Source of the DNA: Morella rubra
Lineage: Eukaryota; Streptophyta; Magnoliopsida; Fagales; Myricaceae
NCBI GenBank assembly: GCA_003952965.2
Contig: CM025853.1
Coordinates: forward strand, 27,475,772 to 27,539,771
DNA length: 64,000 nucleotides
Direction of reading: 5' to 3'
Shown here: positions 1 to 12,900 of the stretch, piece by piece
How the letters are laid out: every line of letters begins with the position of its first letter
Position numbering within the stretch: the first letter of the stretch is position 1
Notes under the pieces: generated by a model
What the model saw: the letters and a program-made list of their open reading frames with translations, nothing else
The model's database searches: none
What the model was told of the DNA's origin: nothing
Translations under genes and position numbers: made by a program

Positions 1-418
1 CCCGACTTATTTAGTAAAATAATCTGATTAATTTATGTTTGATGTTTAAAATTTTAAGGTATTGGAGTTAATAAAAAAATGAAAAAAAATAATTTAAATA
101 AATTTTTTATATTTATTTAAAATAAAAAATAATAATTATATATAAAAAAAATGAAAAAAATTATTTTATTGAAATAAAAATTTCGGCTCGACTGATCTTG
201 TGCCTTCTCAGACAGATCAAAATATAATATTTGAGGCCACGTAGTTCTTGGCCGTAGCCCGTAGGCACTGGCCAGCTCTGTCCCACTCTCATTTTCAACG
301 AGCCAAGTGGAGTTCGATCTGGTCTATTCTCCGTATGAGTGGCGATCTCATGTCGGGGACCCACCAGTCACTGATTCAGAGCCGCCGGATCACGCTCTCC
401 TGCAGTCAACGTGGTCTC
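1..418. other. Upstream region of the acyl-activating enzyme gene
   Basis: The first 180 bases are very AT-rich, with A/T runs and a GTTTGATGTTTAAAATTTT-like start that resembles one arm of the Tourist-like MITEs seen later in the window. No second arm is visible. From about 180 to 418 the composition becomes balanced, as expected of a proximal promoter. No coding signal is convincing. Confidence 0.4.
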
Positions 419-426
419 TATATAAG
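419..426 (+). promoter_or_regulatory. TATA box of the acyl-activating enzyme gene
   Basis: TATATAAG lies 86 bases before the chosen ATG at 512. This leaves room for a 5' UTR of roughly 55-60 bases. The position and sequence suit a plant core promoter; no transcript data support it. Confidence 0.55.
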
Positions 427-511
427 CTCCCATTTATACCGTTCTAACATTGTCGTAGTGGGAAACACAACGCACGACGCGACACAGAAAGTGTGACAGA
501 CGGCGAATGCG

Positions 512-802
512 ATGGTGGGGAGAGACGTAGACGATCTGCCGAAGAACGCCGCGAACTACACGGCGTTAACGCCGCTGTGGTTTCTGGATAGGGCGGCTTT
601 GGTGCACCCCACCAGATACTCTGTGGTCTATGGATCTCGGCGCTACACGTGGCGAGACACTTACCAGCGCTGCCGTCGATTGGCCTCCGCTCTCTCTAAC
701 CACTCCATCGGCCTTGGTAGCACGGTAACTGTCATCCCCCGACTATTTCTTTATTACCATTTGCATGAGCTTGCTCTCTGTTTGTTTACCGAGAAAAAGA
801 TT

Positions 803-862
<60 letters not shown>

Positions 863-3800
863 AGAGAAGAGAACAGGATGGCTGCTGTTCTGTTCCCCAG
901 ATTTTTCAATAAACGAAAAAGTCAACGTGTTTGAAGAAATATAAAAGTTAAAAAAAAAAAAAAAACAACTTTTGGAATTATTTTATCGGCTAATCCACTA
1001 GTGACCAAACAGATTATTACACTGATTATCCATTATTTGATATTGTTAAACTAACTTACTTGCCATAATAGCAATTTGAATGGAGTATAAAGAGCTATAC
1101 CGGAATAGTGGCACATATGGAACTGCCAGGGTTATCTAGAATGATTATTATGTCGGTTTTATGTGGTTTTCCACATGAACCTAAGTGGGGTTAACATTCA
1201 TGAACGCGGTTCAGATCCTTCTGTTGTAGAAAGTGTAAGTGCAAGTGGAGGACGATGTTGAGGTCCCCAGTGTGTGGAATTGGAATTGAGTGGCAAGAGG
1301 GGTGTGGCAATTCAGCTGTCACATTACATAGTCAAAAAAAAATTTGTATACGTATCCATGTCCTGTCAAGTATAATGAAGCAATGATCTACTTGAAGGAC
1401 CAGGATGTAGGAGTACAAGGAACGATCCAATGTGTAATTGGTATCAGTTATAGGCGGGTCAGCCAGAGCTTATTGACCTTGCTGAACAGCTCCTGTTAGT
1501 GCTTTGTTATTTTCAGAATTTTAGCAAGCTTGACCGTGCACCACAGCACAGTAAACCACATTTCCTTTTAGGTTGTTTGATAGTTCCCGCATTTCACTTG
1601 GCTTTCCATTTGACTTGTTTCAGTCCTACAGTTCCTCAGGCTATTCTATTTACCTTCAGATTTGGGCGTGGATTTCTGATGAAGCCCTTTCTTTTTTTTT
1701 TGAGGGAAGAATGAAATTGTGATGGGCCTTTAGATTTCCAAAAGATGTTTAACTTTTTCAATTGCTATTCTGCAGTATAACGTGAGTTCCTAAGATTCTT
1801 TGGACCTTCCTACTTCCTGCCATACTTGAAGAGTCAGTTCTATGGATGTGCATTTCCAATGAAGTTAGTCTTAACTGACTTCCTAAAAGGTGTATAGGAA
1901 AGAAATCAAAATGTTGGGAGCAAATGAATGTTTATTATTCATACTAGTCCTGTTGTCCCAAGCCTACCCTGTTGGTATGTGAGAAGGGCCTTGTGATTAT
2001 GGGGAATCCTTGGAAATTGTCGAATTTCTACCACTACAAGCCTGCATGGAAGAAAGTGGTTTTTTTTTTTTTTGCAATCTTGTAACTTTCATTAAAGAAA
2101 GGGGGAAATACAACTGGTACAGCACATGGGAGGCCCCATTGGGTCGACTACAATATAAACGAGCGTGGACCCCTTGACAGCAGCTAAAGGGGGCTAAAGC
2201 CCAATGCAAACACCAAGTTGGCCCAAGCCCCAATGGTGGAGAAAAGTGGTTTAAACCAAGTGAAATATGGAATTCTCATTGTTCAAGAGCAGCAAAAATA
2301 GTGAAAGGAAAAAACAATTAAAACAGTTGTAATATGAAAAGAATTATTCTGTCTCACCGTTTTCTCTTGGTTGGTACTAATCTTGCCCAAAGACATTATT
2401 GTGCATGCATAAGTGATTTGTTGAGGTTATTGCTTCCTGCATTTGCTTTCTTGTCCATAAGCTATGGTTTCCACAGAACTGCTTGTTCTTGGGGCTGCTT
2501 TAAATTCTATCTTTTTTGTTGCGTACCTACCTGTCATGGTCTTGCTCTAAGTTTTACCATCGTCAATTATGTTGATAGCACAATTGTGCATTGGATTTTT
2601 GATCCTGATCGCTGTATCCATTTAAAGAGCATCTGACTTAGGAAACCATTTTACAGAATTTGCTTGAGTGGTCTAGGTGATGAATGTTTGAAACTTTTAA
2701 GCATTGCCCATTACCTTTCTTTTTCCCTTTTTCTGTTTTAATGCTGTATCAGGCTAGTAAACATGCAATATTTTGTCTTTGGTGAGATTTCCTAACAGGT
2801 AGCAGTAATAGCACCAAATGTCCCAGCCATCTATGAAGCTCATTTTGGAGTTCCAATGGCTGGAGCTGTTCTAAATGCTGTAAATATTCGTCTAAATGCA
2901 TCAACCATTGCTTTCCTTCTTGGTCATTCATCAGCTGCAGTTGTGATGGTGGATCAAGAGTTTTTTGCTCTAGTAGAAGAAGCTTTGAAGATCTTGTCAG
3001 AGAAAAACAAGGGTTACAGGCCTCTGCTGTTAGTTGTTATAGGTGATGAAAACTGTGACCCTAGTGCATTCAAATATGCACTGGGAAAAGGGGCCATTGA
3101 ATATGAGAAGTTCCTGGAAACTGGTGACCCTGAGTTTGCTTGGAAACCACCAGAGGATGAGTGGCAGAGCATTGCTTTGGGTTATACATCGGGTACAACG
3201 GCTAGTCCTAAGGGGGTGGTATTGAGTCACCGGGGGGCATATCTCATGTCGCTCAGCAATCCTATTATCTGGGGGATGAATGAAGGGGCCATATACCTAT
3301 GGACCCTTCCCATGTTTCATTGCAATGGTTGGTGTTTCACTTGGTGTCTTGCGGCTCTTTGTGGGACAAGCATATGCCTTCGTCAGGTAAATCAGTGCAG
3401 TTGCTAATGCTTAACATATGTTCTTGAGTGCCTGGAAAAATATGCCTTCATTATGTAATCATAGCCTCTAATTCCTAGCCTGCTGATTTCATAGATATTC
3501 ATACTCCTTCATAGTTCTTTCCACGCTTCAGGTTTCAGCAAAGGCAGTCTACTCAGCCATAGCCAAAAATGGTGTGACCCATTTTTGTGCTGCACCTGTG
3601 GTGCTCAACACCATAGTTAATGCTGCACCTGAGGAAACTATCCTTCCTCTGCTTCGTGTTGTTCATGTAATGACAGCTGGTGCAGCACCACCCCCTTCTG
3701 TTCTCTTTTCAATGTCGAAGAAGGGCTTCCGTATTACCCACACTTATGGTCTGTCAGAAACCTATGGCCCCTCCACTGTATGCGTATGGAAACCTGAGTG

Positions 3801-4428
3801 GGACTCGTTGCCCCCGGAAACCCAAGCCCGTCTCAATGCACGTCAAGGCATCCGGTATGTTGGTTTGGAGGGCCTAGATGTTGTCAACCCTCAAAGCATG
3901 CGACCTGTTCCTGCTGATGGAACTACCATTGGGGAGATTGTATTTCGGGGTAATGGTGTAATGAAGGGCTACTTAAAGAACCCAAAAGCAAATGAGGAGG
4001 CTTTTGCCAATGGGTGGTTTCATTCAGGAGATTTGGCTGTAAAGCACCCAGATGGATATATTGAAATCAAAGATAGGTCAAAAGACATCATTATATCTGG
4101 AGGTGAAAACATCAGTAGCTTGGAGGTAGAAAATACCCTATACCAGCACCCAGCCATTTTTGAGGCATCAGTGGTGGCGAGGCCAGATGAGCGTTGGGGT
4201 GAGTCTCCTTGCGCTTTTGTAACTTTAAAGCCCAGTGTGGATACGTCTGATGAGCAACATTTGGTGGAAGACATCTTGAAGTTCTGCCGGTCTAAGATGC
4301 CTGCTTACTGGGTTCCAAAATCTGTGGTGTTTGGTACCTTGCCAAAGACAGCTACTGGGAAGGTGCAGAAGCATTTGCTGAGAGCCAAGGCCAAAGTAAT
4401 GGGGCCGATACCCATGAGTAAGTTGTAA
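512..4428 (+). CDS. Peroxisomal acyl-activating enzyme (AAE1-type acyl-CoA ligase)
   Basis: Three exons at 512-724, 2799-3386 and 3532-4428 join in frame to give 565 residues, close to the family's usual 550-570. Introns are GT-AG. Residues about 200-210 (YTSGTTASPKG) form the AMP-binding P-loop. Exon 3 carries the adenylate-forming motifs HTYGLSE, a GD-type motif in WFHSGDLAVKHPDGY and the hinge segment IEIKDRSKDIIISGGENIS, then the C-terminal lysine region TATGKVQKH. The last three residues are SKL, a canonical PTS1 peroxisomal signal. Family members activate carboxylic acids with ATP and ligate them to CoA; the substrate (short or medium chain, benzoate or other) cannot be read from sequence. 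The ATG at 512 fits the family N-terminus and follows a TATA box at 419. Intron 1 is about 2.1 kb and carries a long AG microsatellite just after the donor. Confidence 0.93.
805..860. repeat. (AG)28 microsatellite
   Basis: An uninterrupted AG dinucleotide run of about 56 bases lies in intron 1 of the acyl-activating enzyme gene, 80 bases after the splice donor. Reading through the donor gives a spurious Arg-Glu repeat peptide, so the run should not be taken as coding. It should be length-polymorphic. Confidence 0.95.
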
Positions 4429-7400
4429 TTCTTTGATGGTGACTGAAAAACTAATGCAAAAGAGTTCAAAAAATTGGAAGAAAGTTAGCTTCCCAGTGGT
4501 TATGACGTTTAGTTGGTCTCTTGAGAAGACTTGTACCTGATTTATGCTTTCAGATAAAAACTTGTGCATGATTTTCTGTGTTGTTTAAAAGTCACCTTCC
4601 GTGTGAACTATTTGTTCATTTGTAACCTCCTGTGACGTTTAAATATTTTGATTAAACCCTATCGGAATGGGAAATATAAGAGGCATTCATGATTCGTTGT
4701 GATGTAATTTAAATTATGTGTGAAAAGTTTGCAACTGGTCTAAACCATCTCGATTGCTTGATGTCCTGCAGTAAAGTTTTTTAGTTCAACTGGTCTTTTA
4801 TTCCAGGATGGCAAAAATATTGAAGAAACAAATATCAAACTTCCGTGGTATGTAGAGTTACCTTAGCAGCTATATATTATCTGGGAAAAAAAAAAGTGAA
4901 AAAAAAAATTGAAAGCCTGAATCCAAATGATCATAAAGGCCTCACAAAGACGGGTCAAAAGACCCATAGTTCCTAAACGGGTCCCTCCTACACACTTCTA
5001 TTGTTCTACGTAACACTCACACACACACGCAAAAATGTCAGGCACGAATATTCAAAAGATAGGTTGAATAGTAAACAAGAAATTAATTAGGGCTAATAAG
5101 ATAGTTTATAAAAGAAGGGCAATAAATAGATTTAAAAATAAAAGAATGAACAAGGACCAAGCCAAAGAGGGTTTCCCCCAAAGGGTTTGTAAACCAAAAC
5201 AACTTGCATAGAGAATTTACTGTTCTTTTTAATGAATATTCTTGATGAATAATTCTTTTGAGTCCAGAAAACAAAAGAGTTGGCCTCCATACAAATCTTC
5301 CCAGCTTCGTCTAATTAGGGAATGAAGATAAAGATCCATCACTGATTTTAATAGAGTATTTATTTCTAAATATCTGTATCCTTTATAGTTTATAAGAAAA
5401 ACTCTGCGTGTGTCCCAAGTATCAGTACTTCTCTCATGTGTATAAATATATATATATACAGTGATGACATAATGGAGAAGAGAAAGATTAGAGAAAAGAG
5501 AAAAGAGAAATAGTAACAAGAGACAAAGATTTAAGTAGTTCTATTTAGAAGATATATATTTTTTGGAAAAGTTTTCTGTGACTGTATTTTGTATTTTAAG
5601 CTTATGTAGATTACAAATTAGAAAGTTTCTATATATAGACAAGGTATGATAGAAAATATTTCTAGATTTTAAATTATAAGATCTTTATGATATGTAATAT
5701 TAAAATTTAAATATATGATATTGAGATAATATTATATCAAATTTTATAAATTAATTATAATATTATCTCTAATAAAGGGCAGTTTACTTAGTTCTACAGA
5801 AGTAATGCCACACCAAATTCATATACGGATTAGCATCAGTCAAAATAATCTGACATGTTAAAGATATGGATTAATTCGAAGAACATTATCCAATGGGAGT
5901 GTTTTTCTAGAAATCTGAAACACTTGACATGACCACGATGAACTAGTCCACCGAAGCCAATCTGAAACACTTTTTAAGGAGGTCTAGCAGCCATACACCA
6001 CAATGTTTGAAGTTATCTCTAGAAGACTATAAATGTTTAACCATATTTTCGTCTTCTAACTTGAGAGAACTTAATAAGAGGCCGATGTGACTTTGGTTTG
6101 CGGCTTAAGAAACCTGAAAGCGTGCTTTTCAAGGATTAATGGTACGTACCAATCAATTGGGGTGTAGAATTTAATAATACAACTAACGTTTGAAAGAAAT
6201 TAAGCTTATTGCTGTCCGGTCATCTTAGGATCGGTGTTATGTGCTTTTTCAAAGCAATGAAATCAATATTATGACTAAAAATTTAGTATCTGAATTATAC
6301 AATGTGATTTAAAAAAAGCGAGACACAATATATAGATTTTATACTATTTAATATTATTAATGTAAAATTTCAAACAGTATGTCTTTTATATTAAAGTTTA
6401 TTTATTATGTTATCTTTTTTTAAATTGCATAATGAAATTTAAAGTTTTGTTATTTTTTCAATTCGTGTAGTTATATTATTTGACCTTCAATTGGTTCTCT
6501 AAAACGCTCAAGTAGCTAGCTATGTAGGAATTGGCCGACTCTATGTCGTTTTCGATTACCGCCCTTGTTCCGGCAAGGCTGGCCGCCAAGGACAGATATA
6601 TAGCAATGTGTCTAAGGAACAGCAGGGAAAAAAAACAAAATAAAGTGGTTTCAAGGACGTCGGGTTGTTGAATTGAAGGAGGATAAGGACAGCTCAATAT
6701 CGGTTAGTTGGCATGGCTATCTCTTTAGGCCAGTGAAGCTATTTTTGGGATAAGATAGGTATACTATCCCAATCAACAAAGCACCCATGCCATGCCACTG
6801 TCTTAGCTTAAAGCAGCTCTATTATATATGTATAGGGGTGATTGATCCGATTCTCTATAATGTTTTATTTAAATTATATTATAAGATTTAAAAAGATACA
6901 CATAATAGGTGAATTATATTATAAAATTTATACTGATCGAAATTGTACTAAATAGTATAAATCTATCCATAAAAGAATCCTTGTTTGCAGCGGAGAATGG
7001 AAGGATTGCATAATGTTTTCGGATAGCTTTGTTCTGTCTCATCTAAACTTAATAGTCAAAGTTTTCAAAAGATGGGAATATAATTGGTGGGGTCCATATC
7101 ATTTATGATCTAGTTAGGCCAGGTAGCTGCATGAGTCATGCCACTGTTTTGGTCGCTTCTCCAACCAATCATCGCCGCTGATCAAATTGTTATTTATGGC
7201 AGTATTCCCTCTACATAATACACAGGGCAACCAACCACGTAATGCGTGAAAGTCATGCTATGCATTGGCAACAGGAAAGAATTGCGTCCGTTGGCAATTG
7301 CAGCAAAACCAAACTATATATTCTAGAAAAAATAATTAATATGGGCTAGATCAGGACGGAAGCTGGCAATTAAGTCTGAGAAAATTTTCCGTTTCTGATT

Positions 7401-7834
7401 CTTTTTTCCTGACCCTTTGGCATTGCCTAGACAATAGGATTTTTGACCCATATGTTTTATTGAAGTTGTAGATGATAATTATCAAGCCATAATTTTTTTT
7501 CTTAAAAAAATAGAAAAACAATATTGGTCAAAACATATATTTTTTCCTTTAGTTTTGGGTAGTGGGGGGGCACGGCCCCCTCTTAGCTTCGCCCCCTAAT
7601 GGTCTGCATGAAGCAGTCGTAACCTATGTAAATGAGTTTTAAATCATTTGAACTAACAAGTTTTCGTTAATTATTATTATTATTATTTTTGTTTAATAAG
7701 AGAAACTCGTTGCACTGGACTTTTGTGCATCCGCCTCAGTCCGGACTTGACTAAAAAACATATAATTTGCAATTTTGTTGATTAATGAAAAGGAAGTAAA
7801 TAATTTGATAAATGGCTCTCATTCCTGAAAAATC
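4429..7834. other. Intergenic, no gene recognised
   Basis: About 3.4 kb of AT-rich DNA after the acyl-activating enzyme. The first 200-300 bases are its 3' UTR. I see short A/T tracts, a CA-rich stretch near 5010-5025 and a (TA) tract near 5445-5458, but no ORF with a recognisable domain on either strand. Confidence 0.6.
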
Positions 7835-7845
7835 CCATATATATA

Positions 7846-8340
7846 GGTAATGTCATTGTTCGCCCTTTAACTATAGGTCAATTACAATTGCACTCCCCTA
7901 ACTAATTTACGTTTTCTAAGTTTCAGACATTCTCAATGTTTGCCCTCCATCTAAATCAGCCGTGAAGTCTAATGGAAATGTCTATAAAATAATCTAAATG
8001 ACCCTTTAAGACAAAAATACTAAAATATTAAAAAAATTAATAAAAATTAAAAAATATATATATTAAAAAATATAATATTTTTTAAATAAAACTATTGAAA
8101 CTCTATTTCAATAATCTATATATTTTTAAATTTATTTTTCAAATATTTATTTATTTTTAAAAATGATCTTTGAAGACATTTTGATAATTTTATAAGCGTT
8201 TTCGTCAGACTTAACAACTAATTTTGACGGAGGCGAACATTGAAAATATCTTAAACTTCTAGGACGTAAATCGCAGTTCTAATAGTTAGGAGGTCACGAT
8301 TACAATGACCTATAATTAAGGGATAAACAATGACATTACT
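7846..8340. mobile_element. Mutator-type MITE (long terminal inverted repeats, 11-bp TSD)
   Basis: The ends are imperfect inverted repeats. The left arm starts GGTAATGTCATTGTTCGCC; the reverse complement of the right end starts AGTAATGTCATTGTTTATCC, and the arms stay alignable for well over 100 bases (both contain TATAGGTCA). The 495-bp element is flanked on both sides by CCATATATATA (7835-7845 and 8341-8351), an 11-bp direct repeat. A TSD of 9-11 bp with long TIRs is the hallmark of Mutator-like elements. The AT-rich middle has no transposase, so the copy is non-autonomous. The AT-rich TSD is low-complexity, so its exact length is uncertain. Confidence 0.75.
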
Positions 8341-8351
8341 CCATATATATA

Positions 8352-9085
8352 TACACACACGCATAGAGAGAGAGAGACGCAGATAAATGGTAGAGTCATG
8401 CTAGTCATATGCCCCAAAATCTTGCGAGTCCTGTCCTCCTTTGTAGGGATCCTTTACATGATTCAATGATGGAGAAGTTATCATTTATTTCTATTATAAG
8501 TAGAAAAAGAGTCATTATTATATGGGGTCTCAACTATATATATATAAAGGACTACTATATACCTATATATATAATACACGAAGCCCTGCATATATACAAA
8601 AACTGTTGCATAAACAATCGGGGGCGCTTTTCTCTTTTGGTTTAAGCCCCAACGTACCGCCGCTGACAAGACAAAATTAAATAAAGAAAAGCAACAAGAC
8701 AAGATTATCTCTGATTCTCTGGTCGAAACTGTAGTCACGAGACTATCTTTTGTGTCCGCGTAGTCAGTCAAGTAATATCACGAGGACGAAATTTTTCTGG
8801 CCTCGATGGACAAATAAAACCAATTAGCTTAGTTGGCCAGAGGCATATATAGCAAAGATTCAAACAGGTTTCAGAAACAGCCAGATATTTTGACTCTATT
8901 TCCACGAAAACTCTTCGGGTTCTTTTGTTCTTACTAACCCCCCCCCCCCCCCCCCCTCTTCCTTTCGGTTGGAGAAGGTAGTTGAGCATTTCAACAAAAA
9001 TATGGGTGACAAAATTACCAAATCAATTCCATTCATCTTTCTTATGTTCTAGAAAGTGTAACCTCCTCTTTCTAATTCCAGTCCA
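8352..9085. other. Intergenic DNA between two MITEs
   Basis: No gene is seen. The stretch has GA and CA tracts at its start, several TATATA patches around 8535-8600 and a C homopolymer at 8938-8956. Confidence 0.5.
8938..8956. repeat. Poly-C homopolymer, 19 bases
   Basis: Nineteen consecutive C residues in intergenic DNA about 1 kb upstream of the beta-xylosidase gene. Exact length in an assembly is unreliable. Confidence 0.9.
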
Positions 9086-9094
9086 GTTGTTGGC

Positions 9095-9358
9095 GGATTC
9101 AGATTCTCTCCTAAGAGGAAATTACTTAATGGATTATAACAGGTCATTGGATGGATGATAGCACATTAATAAATCTATCTAATAGTTTATATTAAAATGT
9201 CCAATAGATGACAATACATCCAGATTTTTTTTTTCATTTTATATTTTTTTGAATATTTTAATATAGACCATTGAATGGATTTATTAATGTATTGTCATTC
9301 ATCCAATGGTCTGTTAGGACCTATAAGTTAATTCCTTCTTAAGAGGGAATCATATCCT
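9095..9358. mobile_element. Mutator-type MITE (264 bp, 9-bp TSD)
   Basis: The left end GGATTCAGATTCTCTCCTAA pairs with the reverse complement of the right end (AGGATATGATTCCCTCTTAA). Further in, CATTAATAAATC occurs in both arms in inverted orientation, so the element can fold back over most of its length. The direct repeat GTTGTTGGC lies at 9086-9094 and 9359-9367, a 9-bp TSD typical of Mutator-like elements. The T-rich centre has no coding potential. It lies about 0.58 kb upstream of the beta-xylosidase start codon. Confidence 0.75.
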
Positions 9359-9367
9359 GTTGTTGGC

Positions 9368-9879
9368 TATGACGTTTCCGTCAGTAAATCTGGATCTTAT
9401 CCATGAATCTCTAAACAAACCCAGCAATAGTAAGATAGCCAGCGAGTTTACCAAAACCTTGATTTCAAGTATATACGTATAGTAACTCATGCATGGATTA
9501 AAAAGGAGCAGGTTTGAGATCTTTTAAGATTGAGTGCGGCGAACGTGCTCCTTTGCCACCCCAGCCATGTTGTTCACAAGGGACAGTTTCTCTAGTCCGT
9601 GAACTTTACGGCTCCTCGTATAACTTTTTCTTCCTCTGCCAAGGGTCATGGCTAATATTGAACTTTGCTTACTTGGAAGTAACGAGTGACTTCCTCACTG
9701 CTAAATAATGCTAATTGCGTCTAATTAAATCGTCTCATCCATCCTGTGCTCTCCTTCTTCCCTCTCTCTTTCTGTTTTTCCTGCTGGGCTTCTGTTTATA
9801 TAGACATCATCGACGTGGAAACCTAATCATGAAACCTATTTGCTCACTTCATGACCACCCTCTAAACGCAACCCCCGTC
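9368..9879. other. Proximal upstream region of the beta-xylosidase gene
   Basis: About 510 bases with a pyrimidine-rich block near 9750-9785, leading to the TATA box. No gene is recognised. Confidence 0.45.
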
Positions 9880-9887
9880 TATAAATA
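9880..9887 (+). promoter_or_regulatory. TATA box of the beta-xylosidase gene
   Basis: TATAAATA lies 54 bases upstream of the ATG at 9941, implying a short 5' UTR of about 25-30 bases. It is a good match to the plant core promoter consensus. Confidence 0.65.
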
Positions 9888-9940
9888 TGCAACTTTAGCT
9901 CACCCCAAAAGCACACAAGCCAAACCCTCTCGAGTCCCCT

Positions 9941-12900
9941 ATGGCTTACTGCAAGATTAGACACGCTTTCACACCCTTTCCATTTTATCTTTTGCTCGCC
10001 ACCCTTTTATTTGCTCCATTTTGCGCCATAGAAGCTAGTCGTCCACCGTTCGCATGCAACCCTGGGAACGGGCTGACGAGGAGCCTGAAGTTCTGCAGGG
10101 CATCACTGCCTATTCATGTGAGGGTGAGGGACTTGATCGGCCGGTTGACTCTACAGGAGAAGATTAGGCTACTGGTGAACAATGCCGCGGCTGTGCCGAG
10201 GCTGGGCATCCAAGGCTACGAGTGGTGGTCCGAGGCGCTTCATGGGGTGTCCAACGTGGGCCCAGGTGTTAAATTCGGCGGGGCCTTCGCTGGGGCCACT
10301 AGCTTTCCTCAAGTCATCACTACCGCTGCTTCCTTCAACGAGTCACTTTGGGAGCAAATCGGACAGGTAAGGATATTTTTCCATTTTGTATTCTCATTTC
10401 TTTTTCCTCTCCCAACATGCGTCCTAAATATATATCCTAGGATCCGAATACCATATACCCTCAAAAACATATGTACTTTAGAGCCAATTTTTCTTGACGA
10501 TGTATTATTTAGAAGGAAAAAAAAAAACTACAAGCCAGTCAGAAAGATCAACCTCCATTCATTGGAACGAGGGAATTAAAAGGGATTGGTTTTTTTTTTG
10601 TTTTTTCTTTTAAAAAAGGGATTGGTTACTTTCAAAAGAAAACTGTACTTTCAAAAAGTATGTTTTTTTTTGTTTGGCCAGTTTACGTTCCAGTTTACGT
10701 TCTGGTTTGGCGCACCTTGTATTTAGTAATTGGACCCGTGAAAAAGTCTGAGAGTTCTCTGGTAGAGACAGCGTATGATGCGCACTATAGGCTCATAGGG
10801 ACTGTTCATTGATTATGGGTCACAAAACTCTCCAATCCAGATTCCAGTCATGTGTGGGTCACAGAGTTTAAATATAGTCCTATCTCTGGTAACATTTTCT
10901 TGAAGTTCACGTGCGAGACGAAAAGGAGAATGGTCTAAAATTGGAATCAGAATAAAGAAATAAATAAAAAACAGAAAGAGAGAACCGTGTAAAAGCCTCT
11001 TTCGCAAACATTTTGCGTGCATGTTATGATCAGTCTCACGAATCCGCTTTTTAATAATGCAATCATGACTCGAGTATACTGATTTACTGAAAAATGCCAT
11101 TAACTAACAACAAATTTCAACGACAATATTCATGTGTTGTGCTGCGTGCAGTGTCGTTTTTGTTGTTTTTTATACTGAGTCTGTGATGACTTTATGAACA
11201 CGTATGATGGGATGCCGGTGGTTGTTTTCCATCATGATTCCTATATTATGCATCTCTTCCTTGGCAGTATCAATATGCACTAACATTCTAACTAGCTATA
11301 TTATATGTTCGACAAAACATCATTATCAATCATCTTCGTCTAGTTAAGATATTAATCATATCGCCCAGGGCCGCTGAAGGGGTAGGCAGCTTGGGCGCTG
11401 CCTAAGGCCCCCCACCTTCAAGAAAGGCCCCAAATTGTTTGATTAGAAGGAAAAAAGAAAAAAGAAAAAAGGGTCTTAAGTAAGAGTGAAGTTTAGTGAA
11501 AAAAATATATTTCATATATAAAGCTTTATCTTGTGAAATAATTTTTTTTGTATCAAGGCCTCAAAAATTATTTGTGCTCAGAATTCATGCGTAGCTCTAT
11601 TTTATGAAAAAGCTTATTTAGTTTTTATTACATACAATATAAGAGCATTTTAAAGTGAATATCTGATTAAAATATATTTTTCTATTATATTCAAAAATAA
11701 AAAAAACCTCGCTTTTAATCTCTGCTTTAAGCCTTGAGCCAGCCCTGATATCGCCCTCCAGAGAAGCTATAGCTGATAGATATCAAATTGCCGAAAACGA
11801 TTTTACGACACAATATTATTAAAGTTTGGACAAAGACCGTCGCATTATGGGTCCCATGTGATGGTTCAATAGGGGGCCTCCCTAGTTGGCTTAGGGATGG
11901 GCATATTACATAAAAAGGTTCAAGTAGTTGCTTGGAATCTCTTACGGATGAAAACGTTCCATGCCAAATTCAATGGTCCCATCTCTGTTGGGATTAATTT
12001 GGTGGATGGAAGTTGTACTTACTCCGAAGTTCGTATAGTACCCCACATGCATCCATTACGGTGAGAAGTCCAATTTTTCATTAGACCCACTAAATAGGAT
12101 TTTACATCCTAATCCTAATGCTATATGCAAAGGCACAGGTAATTAAGTACGTACAAAGTGATCTAGATGGTCTGACTTGACTAGTTTAAGGATTCGACTA
12201 AAGAAATCTAGTTGTAGTTGTTCATCATTATTGAGGACTTGCAAGAGTTAGTGAGAGTATGGTCTCCTAGAGCTCTAGACTTGACCATGCTAGTAGTTCC
12301 TCAAAGAGGCTCGATCAATTAATATTCAACAGCAAGTTTTGTTTGGTTTTTGCATATTGCAGGTGGTGTCTGATGAAGCTAGAGCAATGTACAATGGAGG
12401 AGTGGCTGGTTTGACGTATTGGAGCCCAAACGTGAACATATTCCGTGACCCTCGATGGGGTCGGGGACAAGAGACTCCCGGCGAAGACCCAGTTTTGGCC
12501 GCCAAGTACGCTGCTAGCTATGTCAAGGGATTGCAGGGTAACGCAGCAGAAAACAGGCTTAAGGTTGCTGCATGTTGCAAACATTACACGGCTTACGATC
12601 TTGATAACTGGAATGGGGTGGATCGCTACCATTTCAACGCCAGGGTAAGCAAACTTTCAAGCTCTCTCATATATATATACACTTCTCAAACTAAACGTGG
12701 CCCAACACAGTGCCTGTTCAGAAGTAGAACTATTTCTGTTGGGACTTTTGCTAGTTAGTCTACAGTTGTTTGCTAGCTCTTCTTTCCTGAGGCAGCTTGT
12801 AGTAAAGAATCTGTGAAATCTTTTGGGAACTTACCTTGCACTGAAAATTGTACAATTTTAGCAAAAGGGACGAAATATGAGCCATCTGATCCATTACTGT

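Noticed and set aside
743..925. Antisense Ser-Leu repeat ORF
   Set aside because: It is only the complement of the AG microsatellite.
512..934. A 140-residue ORF including a long Arg-Glu repeat
   Set aside because: It reads through the exon 1 donor at 725 into an AG microsatellite; the repeat is intronic.
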